From assembly GCA_963931865.1 (NCBI GenBank), contig OZ007510.1:5929399-5993398 (forward strand): a DNA stretch of 64,000 nt. The letters run 5' to 3'. The notes beneath the pieces are model-generated. The model worked only from the letters and a program-made list of their open reading frames with translations, was not told the DNA's origin and ran no database searches. Origin of the DNA: Axinella damicornis. Its lineage: Eukaryota; Porifera; Demospongiae; Axinellida; Axinellidae. A program made the translations under genes and the position numbers. This document shows positions 1-12,000 of this stretch, one piece after another. How positions within the stretch are numbered: the first letter of the stretch is position 1; every line of letters begins with the position of its first letter.

Positions 1-1
1 C

Positions 2-3000
2 ACAAGTGATGCACTGGTTATGAACATGCTGCTGGGTGACCTATTCAAGGTCAACACTCAGGGAACTGCAAATGATCTCCTGAAGGTAATGCATTGCATG
101 GACCTTTGCTACAAGACACAGAGTATGCGCCATGGATGATAATGGCCTTGGTATTGTAGATTGCAGACGTTCCATGACTTTGTTTCTATTTTTGCAGAGC
201 TACCTTGTTTCTGCAATGGAAGAGTGCCAGCTGCAACCTCATCAAGGGCAACTACTGAAGTGCATCCAGCTATATAACACCATTCTTGTTCGTCATGGTG
301 TCGTGGTGCTGGGGCCAACTGGCGGAGGAAAGAGCACAGTGTTCCGACTGCTCAGGAAAGCCCTTAACAATGCACATGAAGACTACTATGGCCACAAAAG
401 GAAAGTACTTGGAAAGATGTCACTTAGTGCAAGCTTATCCTTGGCGGGCTCAATCAGTGAGGTATGAATCCCACGCGTAGCTATACATCCATGTGGCATA
501 ATTATGTCAAGTTTTGCTACATTTGAAGACAAGCATACTTTCGGTGTTCATTTTCCCACAGTTGCTTAGATCAGGCTCTACTCACTGTCAGCTGAAATCT
601 ATCAATCCCAAGTCCCTCTCACTTGAAGAGCTGTATGGATGCTATAACCCACTTAGCCTGGAATGGAAGACGGGAGTCCTGGCAAATATCTTAAGTGCAT
701 TTTCCCATTGTACTGAAACGCAGTTACAGACATTGAATGAGACTGCCCCGGAAGATGGAGGAAACAATGCTAAAGATGCACATATAGAAGCAGTGTCTGT
801 TAACAGTGTTGATACCAGTCAATCGAGTGTAGAATTGATTAGTCACAACCTGGATCTCAGCCACTCGACTCTAGGGGATGGCACGTTGGAAGAAAGCTCA
901 TCCTCAGAGAAGAAAGGAGACCATCACCCTGCAGGTGGCTCTAATAATATTACAAATGCTTTCATGACTGCACTGCTGAGTGAACTGCTGTGTACAACAT
1001 GCATGATTATACTTTAGGATCTTGCAAACATGTAGGTGAATGGTTTCTACTGCTCAATTGTGCCGTGCATAACTTCCACAGGTATGTCGTACCCTTCATG
1101 CGCACCAGTTGGATGGAATTGGATGATACTGGATGGTCCAGTGGATCCAGGTTGGGTGGAGAATCTCAACTCTACCCTGGACGACTCAAAACTACTCTGT
1201 CTGACCAATGGAGAGAGAATCCAGCTCCTTCCAGGCATGAGGATACTTTTTGAGACAGACAATCTCTTCAATGCTTCTCCAGCCACTGTCAGCCGTTGTG
1301 GAGTGATTTACATGGTAAGAGAGTGGTCTGTAATACTATCAGTTTGGATTGAAGTTGCATTATGGTCACAACTTGCATTCACAGGGTACTCAAGACCTTG
1401 GTTGGAGGCCATACATTTTATCGTGGATGAAGAATCTTCCAAAGGATGTATGTTCTATTTCTTAACAACTGAAGTATGGTCTATAATCATAGAGCTACAT
1501 TTGAATCTACGTTTATGCATACCTCTGCAGTTTCCAGAAGAAGGAAAGCAGCATTTGCTGGCCCTGTTTGACCACAGTGTGGACAAGGGATTGAGGTTCC
1601 TAAAGGATCATGCATCAGAGCTATGTTGTCCAGTTCCAGGCTTCAGTGCTGTTGCTACACTGTGCCACATGCTTTTGGCTTTGCTGGAGCATGTTTCCAA
1701 TGAATGCGGTGGATTTGGACCCTGCAGTAGTTACTTCAAGTTGGATGCACAAAAACAAGAAGAAGAGAGCAGCATTAGCCCACAGAGACAAACTCTGGCT
1801 GGTATCCATATACCAGCAAAGCACCAATCCCAGCCAAGGGTGATCAGAATGAGACAAGCAGTCTTAGAAAAGAACACACTGCCATTTCTCCATCGACACC
1901 CAGAATGCTTCTGTGATCTTCTTGGAAAGATATTTGTATTTTGCTTTACGTGGGCCTTTGGAGGCTGTTTCAAACAAGTGGAAGAAGAAACTGGTTCAGA
2001 ATTGCTAAACCCTGACCAATCTGTCACTCGAGGTGACACTACCGCAAGGGGACAGTTTGATGCATTAGTCCACAAGATCTTCACCAGTGCACCACAGATA
2101 GATGTTCAGCTTCCCACGTCAGCTGACCTGATCTACTCATACTATGTTGATATAAACACGTGTTCTTTCGCTTCATGGAAGAAACTAGTCCCTTCTCCAA
2201 ATGAGATCGTTACTAGAACATCCATGATGCAGAAGGGTATTCAAAGCCTCCAAAACCTCTCATCTTCCTCTTTCTTAGATTTGGGTGCAGCTCTTGGTCA
2301 ACTTCAGAGAGCCAGTGAGGTTGGCTTTGTACCTACGACAGACAGCATACAACTCTGTTTCCTTACCCTCCTTCTTCAAAGGGATGACCACAGTGTTCTT
2401 CTTTGCAGTAAAATGGGAGCTGGGAAAACACACTTTCTTACATATCTTACCAAGCTTTTAAAATCAGCAGAGCAGTGTGCAGATATTCTGGGTGCTGTTC
2501 TCGGAGGAAGGCAGCAAATTAAACAGTCCAAAATCCATTTGTCCTCATCAGGACTCAAGTATGACGATGAGGAATCACCTGTGGTTGCGCTTCCACTGCA
2601 CATTTCATCTCAGACAGAAGCATCTTACTTGCAGTCTGAAATTGAGCACTGTCTTGTAAAGAACAGCAAGTCCATCTTTACGTCTTCTGCTGGAAAGAAG
2701 GTATCAACCGTTATTGTGGAGTATTTTGTCAATTGCAGTAAGTATGATGCATACTGCTGGTGTGAATGCTATGTATGTGCCCTGGTATAGCATGCAGTAT
2801 AGCTGTGACTGAACCTCATTCAGGTTGTGGCATGTCTTGATGACTTGAGTATGGCTGCAGTGGATTCCTATGGCAGCCAGCCTTGTTCAGAGTTGCTTAG
2901 GCAGTTGATGAATGAAGGAGGGTGGTATGACCGAAAGCACCTCACATGGAAGGTAAAGTAACACACATTGTATTCCAGGCATAAGCAATGATCTTACCAG

Positions 3001-6000
3001 CAGTGCTTTTTTTCTCAGTGTGGGGAGGAGGAGGGGGGTCCCCCCCTCCACCCGCACCCCCCACAGGCATCTCAAAACACATACGTATACTGTTTACCAG
3101 TACCCCATCTGCTGTTACAGGAAATTAAAGGAGTAAAAATTCTTGCAACAGCTGGACAAATGGGATGGAGAAGCAAACACACGAACGAAAGATGTCTCAG
3201 TGGATTCAGGTATGTTGTTTTTTTCCTAGCCAAGTTATTATCAAGTTGCTTTGCATGTTGGTTACAGGAAGCTGCATGGTTAGAATGTATTGATGTCAAG
3301 ATGCTTTGTCTGCCTTGTTTCCATGTTCTTAGTGTACAGTGACCTGAACGTACACCTGTCTTTGTGTCCTGCTTCTTTCTTCAGCCTTCTCTGCCTCCCA
3401 GAGCCGTCCTCCACAGCACTAACCAGCATATTCTCAACCCACATTACAAAACACTTCACGAGTGTGAAGTTCCCCTCGGAGGTATTGGAATGCATCTCAC
3501 AGCTTGTGTCCTGTGCAATCCATGTGTACCAAGAAGGAAGGACACAGCTCCTCCCCTCTCCGAGAAACCCGCAGTACGTCTTCTGCATCAGAGACCTCAG
3601 CAAGGTGCTTTCATTTGCCACATTTGCTTGCAAGAATTATGTATAGATAGTGTAGAAAGTATGTACTGTGGATGCAGCAGGCATAAAAGCTGCAGACTGC
3701 AGGATCAGTTTTCCAACACGGTAGCTTCTGAACACTGTAATCCTGATTCCCACTGACCTGGGTGTTCTGGCCAACCAGATATAGCCCCACTACAAAGGTC
3801 ATCTGTGGCATGTTGTATCTATGGCCGTGCATGCAGTGATCCTGGCAGAGCATCTGGTTGATTGGCAGTGATGGACACCGGTAAAATGATGGCCATGCCA
3901 CCACGCTTAGCTACCATGCTGCCCATGCACTTATGGGCTGGGAAAGGACAGACCAGGGCTGCCTGTCAACCTACCACAAGCGTAGGCGCCACCACTTAGC
4001 CTGCAGCATAATAGCTGCCGGGGACTGCAAGGAGGTGTGGTGTTACTGTGACTCCCCTGACTATACAATGACTGCCTCTGAATGTACACGTTCATGAGAA
4101 TTTACTGTCACCTAAGGACCATCCAACTTCAGGATTAATTTCCAACATTCATGGTTACATTACACATTGCGTTCGTTTCTTGAATCAGGTTTTCACGGGT
4201 CTACTGCGAGTGCAGCGTAGAGGACTGCAGACCAAGGATGACGCTGTTCACCTACTGTGTCATGAGCTACTGAGAGTCTTCCATGACAGATGCTCACCTC
4301 GTGACAGGGAGAAGTTCCTGGGGATTCTGTCAGAGGCACTCAGAATCCATTTCAAAGTACGTGTAGCAACTGTGATCCATGCATGCCACTAGTATGCATG
4401 TATCTTACGTTGTCAACTTGATCAGTATTTAAAATGGTAGAAGTTATGTGCTTGCACCTGACTCCATTATTCAGTTCACCATGATCAACAACAGAGCAGT
4501 ATGGCATGTAGCATCTGAGTCTGCATATACCAGTCACATGTTGCATGCACACACTGGTAACTTAAACTGCCAATAACTTGGACAACATGTTTCCAGGTGG
4601 TCCAGTCTCCTACTCAACTGAAAGACCAGCTGTACCTCTATGAGAATATGGTGGACCCCTTCAGGGAGTACTCAGCTGTGAGGAACACCAAAAAGCTTGT
4701 GAAACACCTGGAGAGAGTGCAGAGCCAGTACAACATGGCAGAAGACAAGGTGGGCTGTCTTCATGATCAACTTCCAAACTCAATGTAATTAATAGCTGCA
4801 GGTAATAAAGGCGACTCAAGAAGTTAACAAACTGTAACCTCATTTACAGACTCCACCCACTCATTTCTCACTAGGAAAGCAACAAACTTGCTAGTGGATG
4901 CATTCTTCCAATGCCGTAACACAGAGTTCTATTGATAGTATCCTGCATTGAAAGATGTCTTCACCTTGCAGAGCCATCAGTTGGTGTTTTTCCCCTTGGC
5001 CTGTGAACATATTGTGAGGGCATTACGAGTACTGCAGCAACCTGGTGGTCACCTGATGATGGTACGCACACATTCTGTGACCAAGAAGCATTCTTCAGGA
5101 TACATTATGACCCTATAATTATGATAGGTTACCTCTGTGGAATGTCCTACAAGTGTTAGCATAATGCACACATTGCATAGCGTAACAGTGACACTGCCTG
5201 ATGATTGGTTGTCATGTGTTTCTGTTAATGAAAAGCCATGCGTATACTCTTGGCAAGAATACTGCTACATATGAAGAGCATACATGACCGTTTTTGTCTG
5301 TCTCAATGCTTTCCCCTTCCCCATGGCACACACACACACACACACACATACACACACACTCACTTGACAAGCTTGGTGTGGGTGGTGTTGGCAGGCGAAG
5401 CTGTGTGCAACTGGCCAGCTACATTGCTAGGTGCAAGTACCACCAGCTCACTCCAGGCTACCAGTGCAGCACTTCTGAAACTCGGGAAGATCTCAAACTG
5501 GTGCTGCTGGAGTGTGGAGTAAAGAATCAACCTTCAACTTTGCTTGTGTCAGAGACTGTCGGTGAACAGGTACGATATTCAGGAGCACATACATTACACC
5601 AATATGAAAATGTGATTCAATTCTTTATTGTGAGCTTGTGATATTTTGGACCAGTTTCTCGGCATGCAGGATGGCAGGCACTCGTCAGCATGCAGCATGC
5701 ATCATGCTTTCCAAGCATGCCAGTTTTCAGAGGCTGATGCTGATTTCCTATCAATATTCTGCATGGAATGGCCATATAAATGTCTAGTACTCATATTGAA
5801 TTTCCTGATTTGACGGCAAAATGATTGCGATATTGTGCGTGTATAATGTAACAGGTAATGTATTGCATTCTGACATAAGGGCATACATAATTATCAACCC
5901 AGTCCTAGTAAGGAGAATCATTCACCGAACCACCATTCGTCATCTAATGCTGCTTGTCTCATGCAGGGTACACTCTTCCATGACTTACATGAACTGATGA

Positions 6001-9000
6001 TCTGTGGTGAGGTGGCAGGCCTCTTTGAGAAGGATGAGAAGGAGGGGATCACCAGCCAGCTGGCCGAGGAACTGACCCAAGACCACACTGCCACATGCTC
6101 TCTCTGGGACAAGTTTGTGCAGGTACATGCACATAATTATGCCGAACCAAGCTGCAGTAAATGTTGTATTGGTTTAGCATTATTCTACATTGGGCCATGA
6201 TCTTTAGGAGTAATAATGTCCATGCAGGTTTCACCTTGGATCCGTACAGATCTGCATGGGATGAATTAGGGATTGATGTTCATACGTATACGTATTGGAG
6301 TACAATGATTCCCAGTTAGCTATGTATGCCATCTTGTATGTGCTTTGTTCTACAGGGAGTAAGACGTAATCTGCACATAGCACTATGTTTCAGCCCTTCA
6401 AGTTTACTGCTAGTACAGCTGTGTCGGAAGTATCCCGGACTGGTCACCCATGCGACAGTGAATGTGCTTGATGAGTGGCCAGCCAAAGCTTTGTATGGAG
6501 TGGCCATGAAGGAGCTACATTCTCACTCTGAGGTGTCACACAGTGGTGTGAGTCCTGTTGTGAAGGTGAGGGTAGAAATACTAGCTCTTATATGTATGCG
6601 TGTTGTGTGTGTCATGGAAATGTTGGTCCAGTGAAAGATTCGTAGAAGGGAGCACTATAGGCATTTCTCTTGGCATCTGTAATATCACAAACTGAGCCTT
6701 ACTCCCACAGCAGAAGAGCTGCATACAGCAGGATTGTCTAGAGGCCACAGCCATGCACTGATTCTCTTTCCATTAAGAGAGTTGGTGTACAGTGGTACAA
6801 GCATCGGCTGGTCCAACATTTCCGTAAATTTGATTCCTCTCTCTCTCTCACTATCTCTGTCTCTCTGTCTCTGAGTGTTGCTAACTGCTCCCGGTTTTTG
6901 AGCAAAGACCTCCATATTTCTCTTCTGGTGATGTGTCCTGCATCACATGCATACTGTGCTGCTTACTCTTATTCGATTCCCTCTCTGAAGGAGGTGCAGC
7001 ACCAGGTAGCTGCAGCATGTGTGAAGATCCACAGCAGTGCCGTGTCAGCCTCCCACAAAGCACAGGAAGAGCTCCACTTCTCCTTCTCTGTGACGCCTTC
7101 CAGTTTCATCCACCTCATTCACATTTTCTTCAAGATCCTTACTGGAAAGCAGAAGAAAATTGATGAAAAGAGGTGTTCTGTAAATGTTATAAGTCCTAAT
7201 TCAAGATTCATCCGGTAGATTGATGTACAAAGTTGCCCACCTGTACCAGTACATGCATATGCCAGTACAGTCAAGAAAGATATGTAGCACAGGAGTGGTA
7301 ATGCAATGTAGGTAGCTTATCATTATGGTATGTCCTTTGCATGTTAGTAGAAATGGCTGATTAGCAACTGTGTTTTTCAGAGAGCAACCCATGCATTCCT
7401 CCAGGTCACATCTGGAAGCAGGTCTGCACCATCTCGGTGAAGCTGATGAGAGGGTTTCTGTGATGAAAAATGAATTAGAGCAACTCCAGCCCAAGATACA
7501 TAGCAAGGCACAGGTATATACGGTAGCCATTTCCGCAATCCAACTTATGTACATACTTTATGGTGCTAGAAGGGGGTAAAGTAAATCATCTGTTTCTACT
7601 GGTATGTTGTTAACCCTTTAAGCCCTATTGACGCATAAATGCGTCATTTAGACCCTATGCACTTGTAGGGCTTCTCGCCAGTCCAAAAAGAGACCAAAAA
7701 GTCTTCAGAGGGCCTAGGGACGACTTTAAGGCACGAACTCAAAAATTTGGTCAGATTTCGGCGCACCTCCCCCACTAAACGTACAAGCGGGGGGGTTTCG
7801 AAGGGGGGGCGGCAGCCCCCCCTTCGGGCTGTCGTGGGCGTCTTTTGATTTTAATGAGATTCATTGACCCGAGAATTTTTGATTCTAATGATATTCATAG
7901 ACCCCACCCAGGGCCTCAAGAAAACCTGCAAATTGGTGGTGTAAGGTGTGCCATCAGTCAGATCTGGCCCAAGTTTAGGGAAATGCTGGGCGAAAATCCG
8001 GCTGACATCCACCTTTGACCTCTGATTGCTGGGCTTGTGGGGGGTCATGAATATCATTAACGGTATTGCCAGAGAGGTCTCTCCATGTGTGCGGGCCCCA
8101 CCAAGTTTGGCCGCTGAGGAGCGAATGCTGTGGGAGAGGAGTACCTACGAAAGTGGTGTGCGCTGAATGCATGAAAATGTGTTGTCTTGGTGGGAAGAAT
8201 TCGGTGGTTAAAGGGTTAACTCCAATTTCCCCTGCATTACATTCTAACCCAGGAGGTGGAAGCAATATTGTATCAACTGTCAGGGGAGCAGCAAGAAGTG
8301 GACACCTTGCGAGCAGCTGTGTCCCTAGAGAGAGAGGAGGTGGCCCGGGAGACAGCACATGTGGCCACACTGGCTAAGGTGAACTGTACAGCTCTTAATA
8401 TGTGGCTAGGTGACTCCCATGGTCATTATTCAGTGATAGGAAGCCTGCATTCTGCAGCTTTGAATATACGCACGTACATAATGTATGCTAATTCACAAAA
8501 TTGGATAAGAAAGGTAGCATTTTCCTTTTCTCCCGTTTCTGATCCAATGTTTGTGCCTTATAATTGTATAGCTATCTTAATGACTAGCTTATCACTTGCT
8601 ACAATGATGATGCAATACAATTAGAGGTGTGCATGTTCCATTGTAATTAGGATGCTGAGCAGGACCTGCAGTCAGTACTGCCTGCTTTGGAGGAGGCTGA
8701 GAAAGGACTGAGTGCACTCAAGAAAACTGACCTGCTTGAGATTAGGTATGTAATCAATTGCATCCCAGAAGATATTGTTTCACACCGCACTATCAAATAT
8801 AGCATCTACCATGAAGTAGTCGCGTTCCCAGGCTCCTCTCAGCTTTTTGTCGCATACTGTACAGTATTCGACGGGAGGAGCCTGGGAGTGAGGCTACCAT
8901 GAAGTATACTTACGCACCTGTTTCAACTGCCCACTGTGTACTTCAGGTCCTATGGAACTCCCCCCTCCATGGTGATGCATGTGATGAGCTCAGTGTGTGT

Positions 9001-12000
9001 GCTACTGCAACAGCATACTGACTGGAACACAGTCAAGCATCTCATGGCCGACCCCATGGCATTCCTCAAGACCCTCACTGCATTCGACAAGGACAACATT
9101 CCAGACAAGGTAGCTATGTAGCAAGAACTTCTCCAGAGTAATATAACCAGGAGTGGAGCAACCATTTCAGCCACCAAGGAAAGATCGAGGTATCAAAAGT
9201 CAATTGCTGAGTGTCAGCAAGGTCACAATGGTATATTTTTGGCACTGGGTCTGTCTATTCAGCCCTTCCTTACTTGTCTTCTGCATGTTTGATACCTTCT
9301 CAGACTCGTTCCCCATTAACGCATTCATCCTGCCATTGAGCAGTAACATGCTATTTGCCATCAATCGAGCATAAGAGTCCGAACTGTTTCATACGGCATT
9401 GTTATATTGCATGCGCCATGCAGATTTATGGTATGGGGTAACAGATTGACACTAGCTGCTCGACTATGGCTGGTGCGGGGCTCGCTAACACTCGCCAAAT
9501 ATACACAACTTGAATCTACTAGTTTCCATGCTGATGCACATTCATACCATGTAATGTGTACAATGCTCCTCCCGCAGGTGTTCTCCAAGCTGAAGAGATA
9601 CACTGGTGCCCCTAACTTCAGTCCATCCCAGGTGGCACACTACTCTGTAGCTTGTCAGTCCTTCTGCCAGTGGGTGCTGGCCATAGAGCACTATGGTCGC
9701 GTGTACCGGGTGGTAGAACCCAAGCGAAGGATGCACAGAGACCTCAGCCTCAGGCTTGAGGCAATCAGGAGCGAGCTACGGGAAAAGGAACACCAGCTCA
9801 CAGAGGTTAGTGGTCCACATAATTATCATGATCATACCAGTTTACAGTAGCCTCGTTCCCAGGCCCTTCCCAGCTTTTAGTGACACAAAGCTGGGCAGGG
9901 CCTCATTATGCACTCCTGGTGCCACTCATTTGTCCAAATTGCACTGTTGTTATTGTCTGCACTTCCTGTGCTATGTATGCATGAATGTGCAGCTCGAGTG
10001 CAAGCTGTTGACGCTCCAGGATCGGTATTCTGTGAAAGTCAGTGAGAGGGATGCACTGCAGGAGAAGTGTGAGGAGATTACCAGCCGGTTAAGGAGGGCT
10101 GAGGTGCTCACCACATCCCTGGGAGATGAGCAGGTAATGGGTCATCATGGTAACCTAACTCTCATCTTCACCAATCATTACAGCAGATCTAAAGCACTTA
10201 TGAAGAATCACAATTACTGAGAACATACATAGCTAACATAGTATTAAGGTAGTAAACATGGGTACCGCGATCTCCGAAACCAAGTTGATGGATAAATGGG
10301 CAGCATCAAAGCGTACACAAGTTTCAGCAATACTTTGCATCAAACTGCTCCCTCTGCTTGAAAATGCCCTAAAACTCAATTTTAAGGCCCTCTACGAAAC
10401 TGAAAATTTGGACCCTCTCCAAGGCCCCACCCACACTCTGACCCCATCATCAATACACACACAAAACAGGCCCCAAAACTACGGATGGATTTACCACCTG
10501 CTCTCCTCACTTGCAGGCTACAGCCCAAAACTCACTGCCACCCTCAAAAACAGAGGTTTGGCTACCCTAGGCTTTCAAAAAAAATTCCACGCACACCAAC
10601 TAAAACCGACTCAAGCCAAGGCCAGTTTCCAAAAGGTCAACCTACCCCCTGCAAAACTAGGGATGCTTTTCCACGTTCACCTCTCGGTTACCGAGTTTTG
10701 GCCACACATCTACTCCCTCTCACCAGCCCAGTCCAGCTACCAAACCAGCCAAATTCGCCCTAACACGAAAATGGGCGGGGCCTGTAATGCCGAAAGGTCA
10801 ACTCTCTAGAGTACCTTGGCCAGGGAGCTGTCGGAGGCTGTTCACTTTCCAGGCTGTTCTTCGGCCACTTCAGCAGACCCACAAACATTCCTGCTCACTC
10901 CACCTAGCTATTCACACACAGATAGCCCATCGCCACATTCAATCAGCTAGAATAGCTTCTTACTTAAAAAAAAAAAAAAAAAAAAAAAAAGAGTGTTCAA
11001 ACAAATCTTCAAAGTACCGCACGGCCACATCAGAGTACCGATTTGAAACTCGAAAGGGCCGCTAGCCGCATCAAAGAAAGAAGCCCCCCTTGTTTATTCC
11101 GGTTGCCGCCATGGGAAAACGTAAACAGATGAATAACTCTAAATAACCGTATGCAAGTGACGTCATCTCATTAATTATTCATGAGCAAAATTGCGCGATT
11201 TCGCCGATGCCGTGCTTCCTACCTTAACCCAAACCCTAACTAAAACTCATGAATATTCCAGCTTACTAGCCTTCACTTCAACCCAAACCACACTACATGG
11301 GAACTGAAAGCACATCACTAATGATATTCATGAGAGTCAACACAAGCCAAACTTCCCTCCAAACAGCAAACTAAAGGCAATCTTGCTCACGATTGCTACA
11401 CACGGCTACCTGAAAATGGCTCATTACTTATTCATGAAGCTGACAGACAAGCTGAATCTCAGCCAAAGCTGAAGGCTTTAATGAGATTCATTGACGTCAA
11501 TTTGGACAACAATACCAGTCATGAGTCCCAATTTAGGGCTAATGATATTCATGATCCCTGGTTGTCAGGGTTAGGAGAGAGTGGAGTCTCAGGGTGAATT
11601 TACGAATAGTGCATCACACAACACAATGCTTTCAACCCCATGCTACACCACCAAAGATCTGACAGGTGGTCACTAATGATATTCATGAGCATCAACATAA
11701 GCCAACCCTCCCATCGGACAGCTGACTAAAGTCCAACAAGCTCACGAGCACAGCATGGAGCTATCTAATCCCAACTCATTATTATTCATGAGCAGACAGA
11801 AAGACTGGGTTCTATCCCATGCCCACTGGGTTTTAATGAGATTCATAGGCACACCAAGGTTAGTGGGATCACCCTAACCCGGATCAGGGTTAATGATATT
11901 CATAGGGCTAAGATCTACAGAGTTAGGCCAAACTCCAGTGTTAGGATTTGTCATTGCACTAGCCTAATTAAAGCCTTCAGATGGCCCTTAAGGTAGTAAA

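Larger units (their letters stand above)
6991..10133 (+). other. Dynein stalk and microtubule-binding domain
   Basis: Exons 6991-10133 encode SVTPSSFIHLI, then heptad-rich coiled coil CC1 (exons 7381, 8253 and 8651). The globular tip follows: YGTPPSMVMHVMSSVC, FDKDNIPDK and VACQSFCQWVLAIEHYGRVYRVVEPKR. The returning coiled coil CC2 (exons 9578 and 9993) ends in RLRRAEVLTTSLGDEQ. Order and length fit a normal stalk, so microtubule binding is likely preserved. Confidence 0.9.

Noticed and set aside
1610..2084. Frames of 77-117 codons overlapping the dynein exon
   Set aside because: Shadows of the real frame in the 1531-2700 exon.
5238..5641. 94- and 115-codon frames spanning the (CA)n run
   Set aside because: Read through intron and microsatellite; only 5372-5569 fits the dynein AAA4 sequence.
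11220..11245. Telomere-like CCCTAAC/CCCAAACCCTAAC words
   Set aside because: Only two or three degenerate units, inside a transposon context; not a telomeric array.
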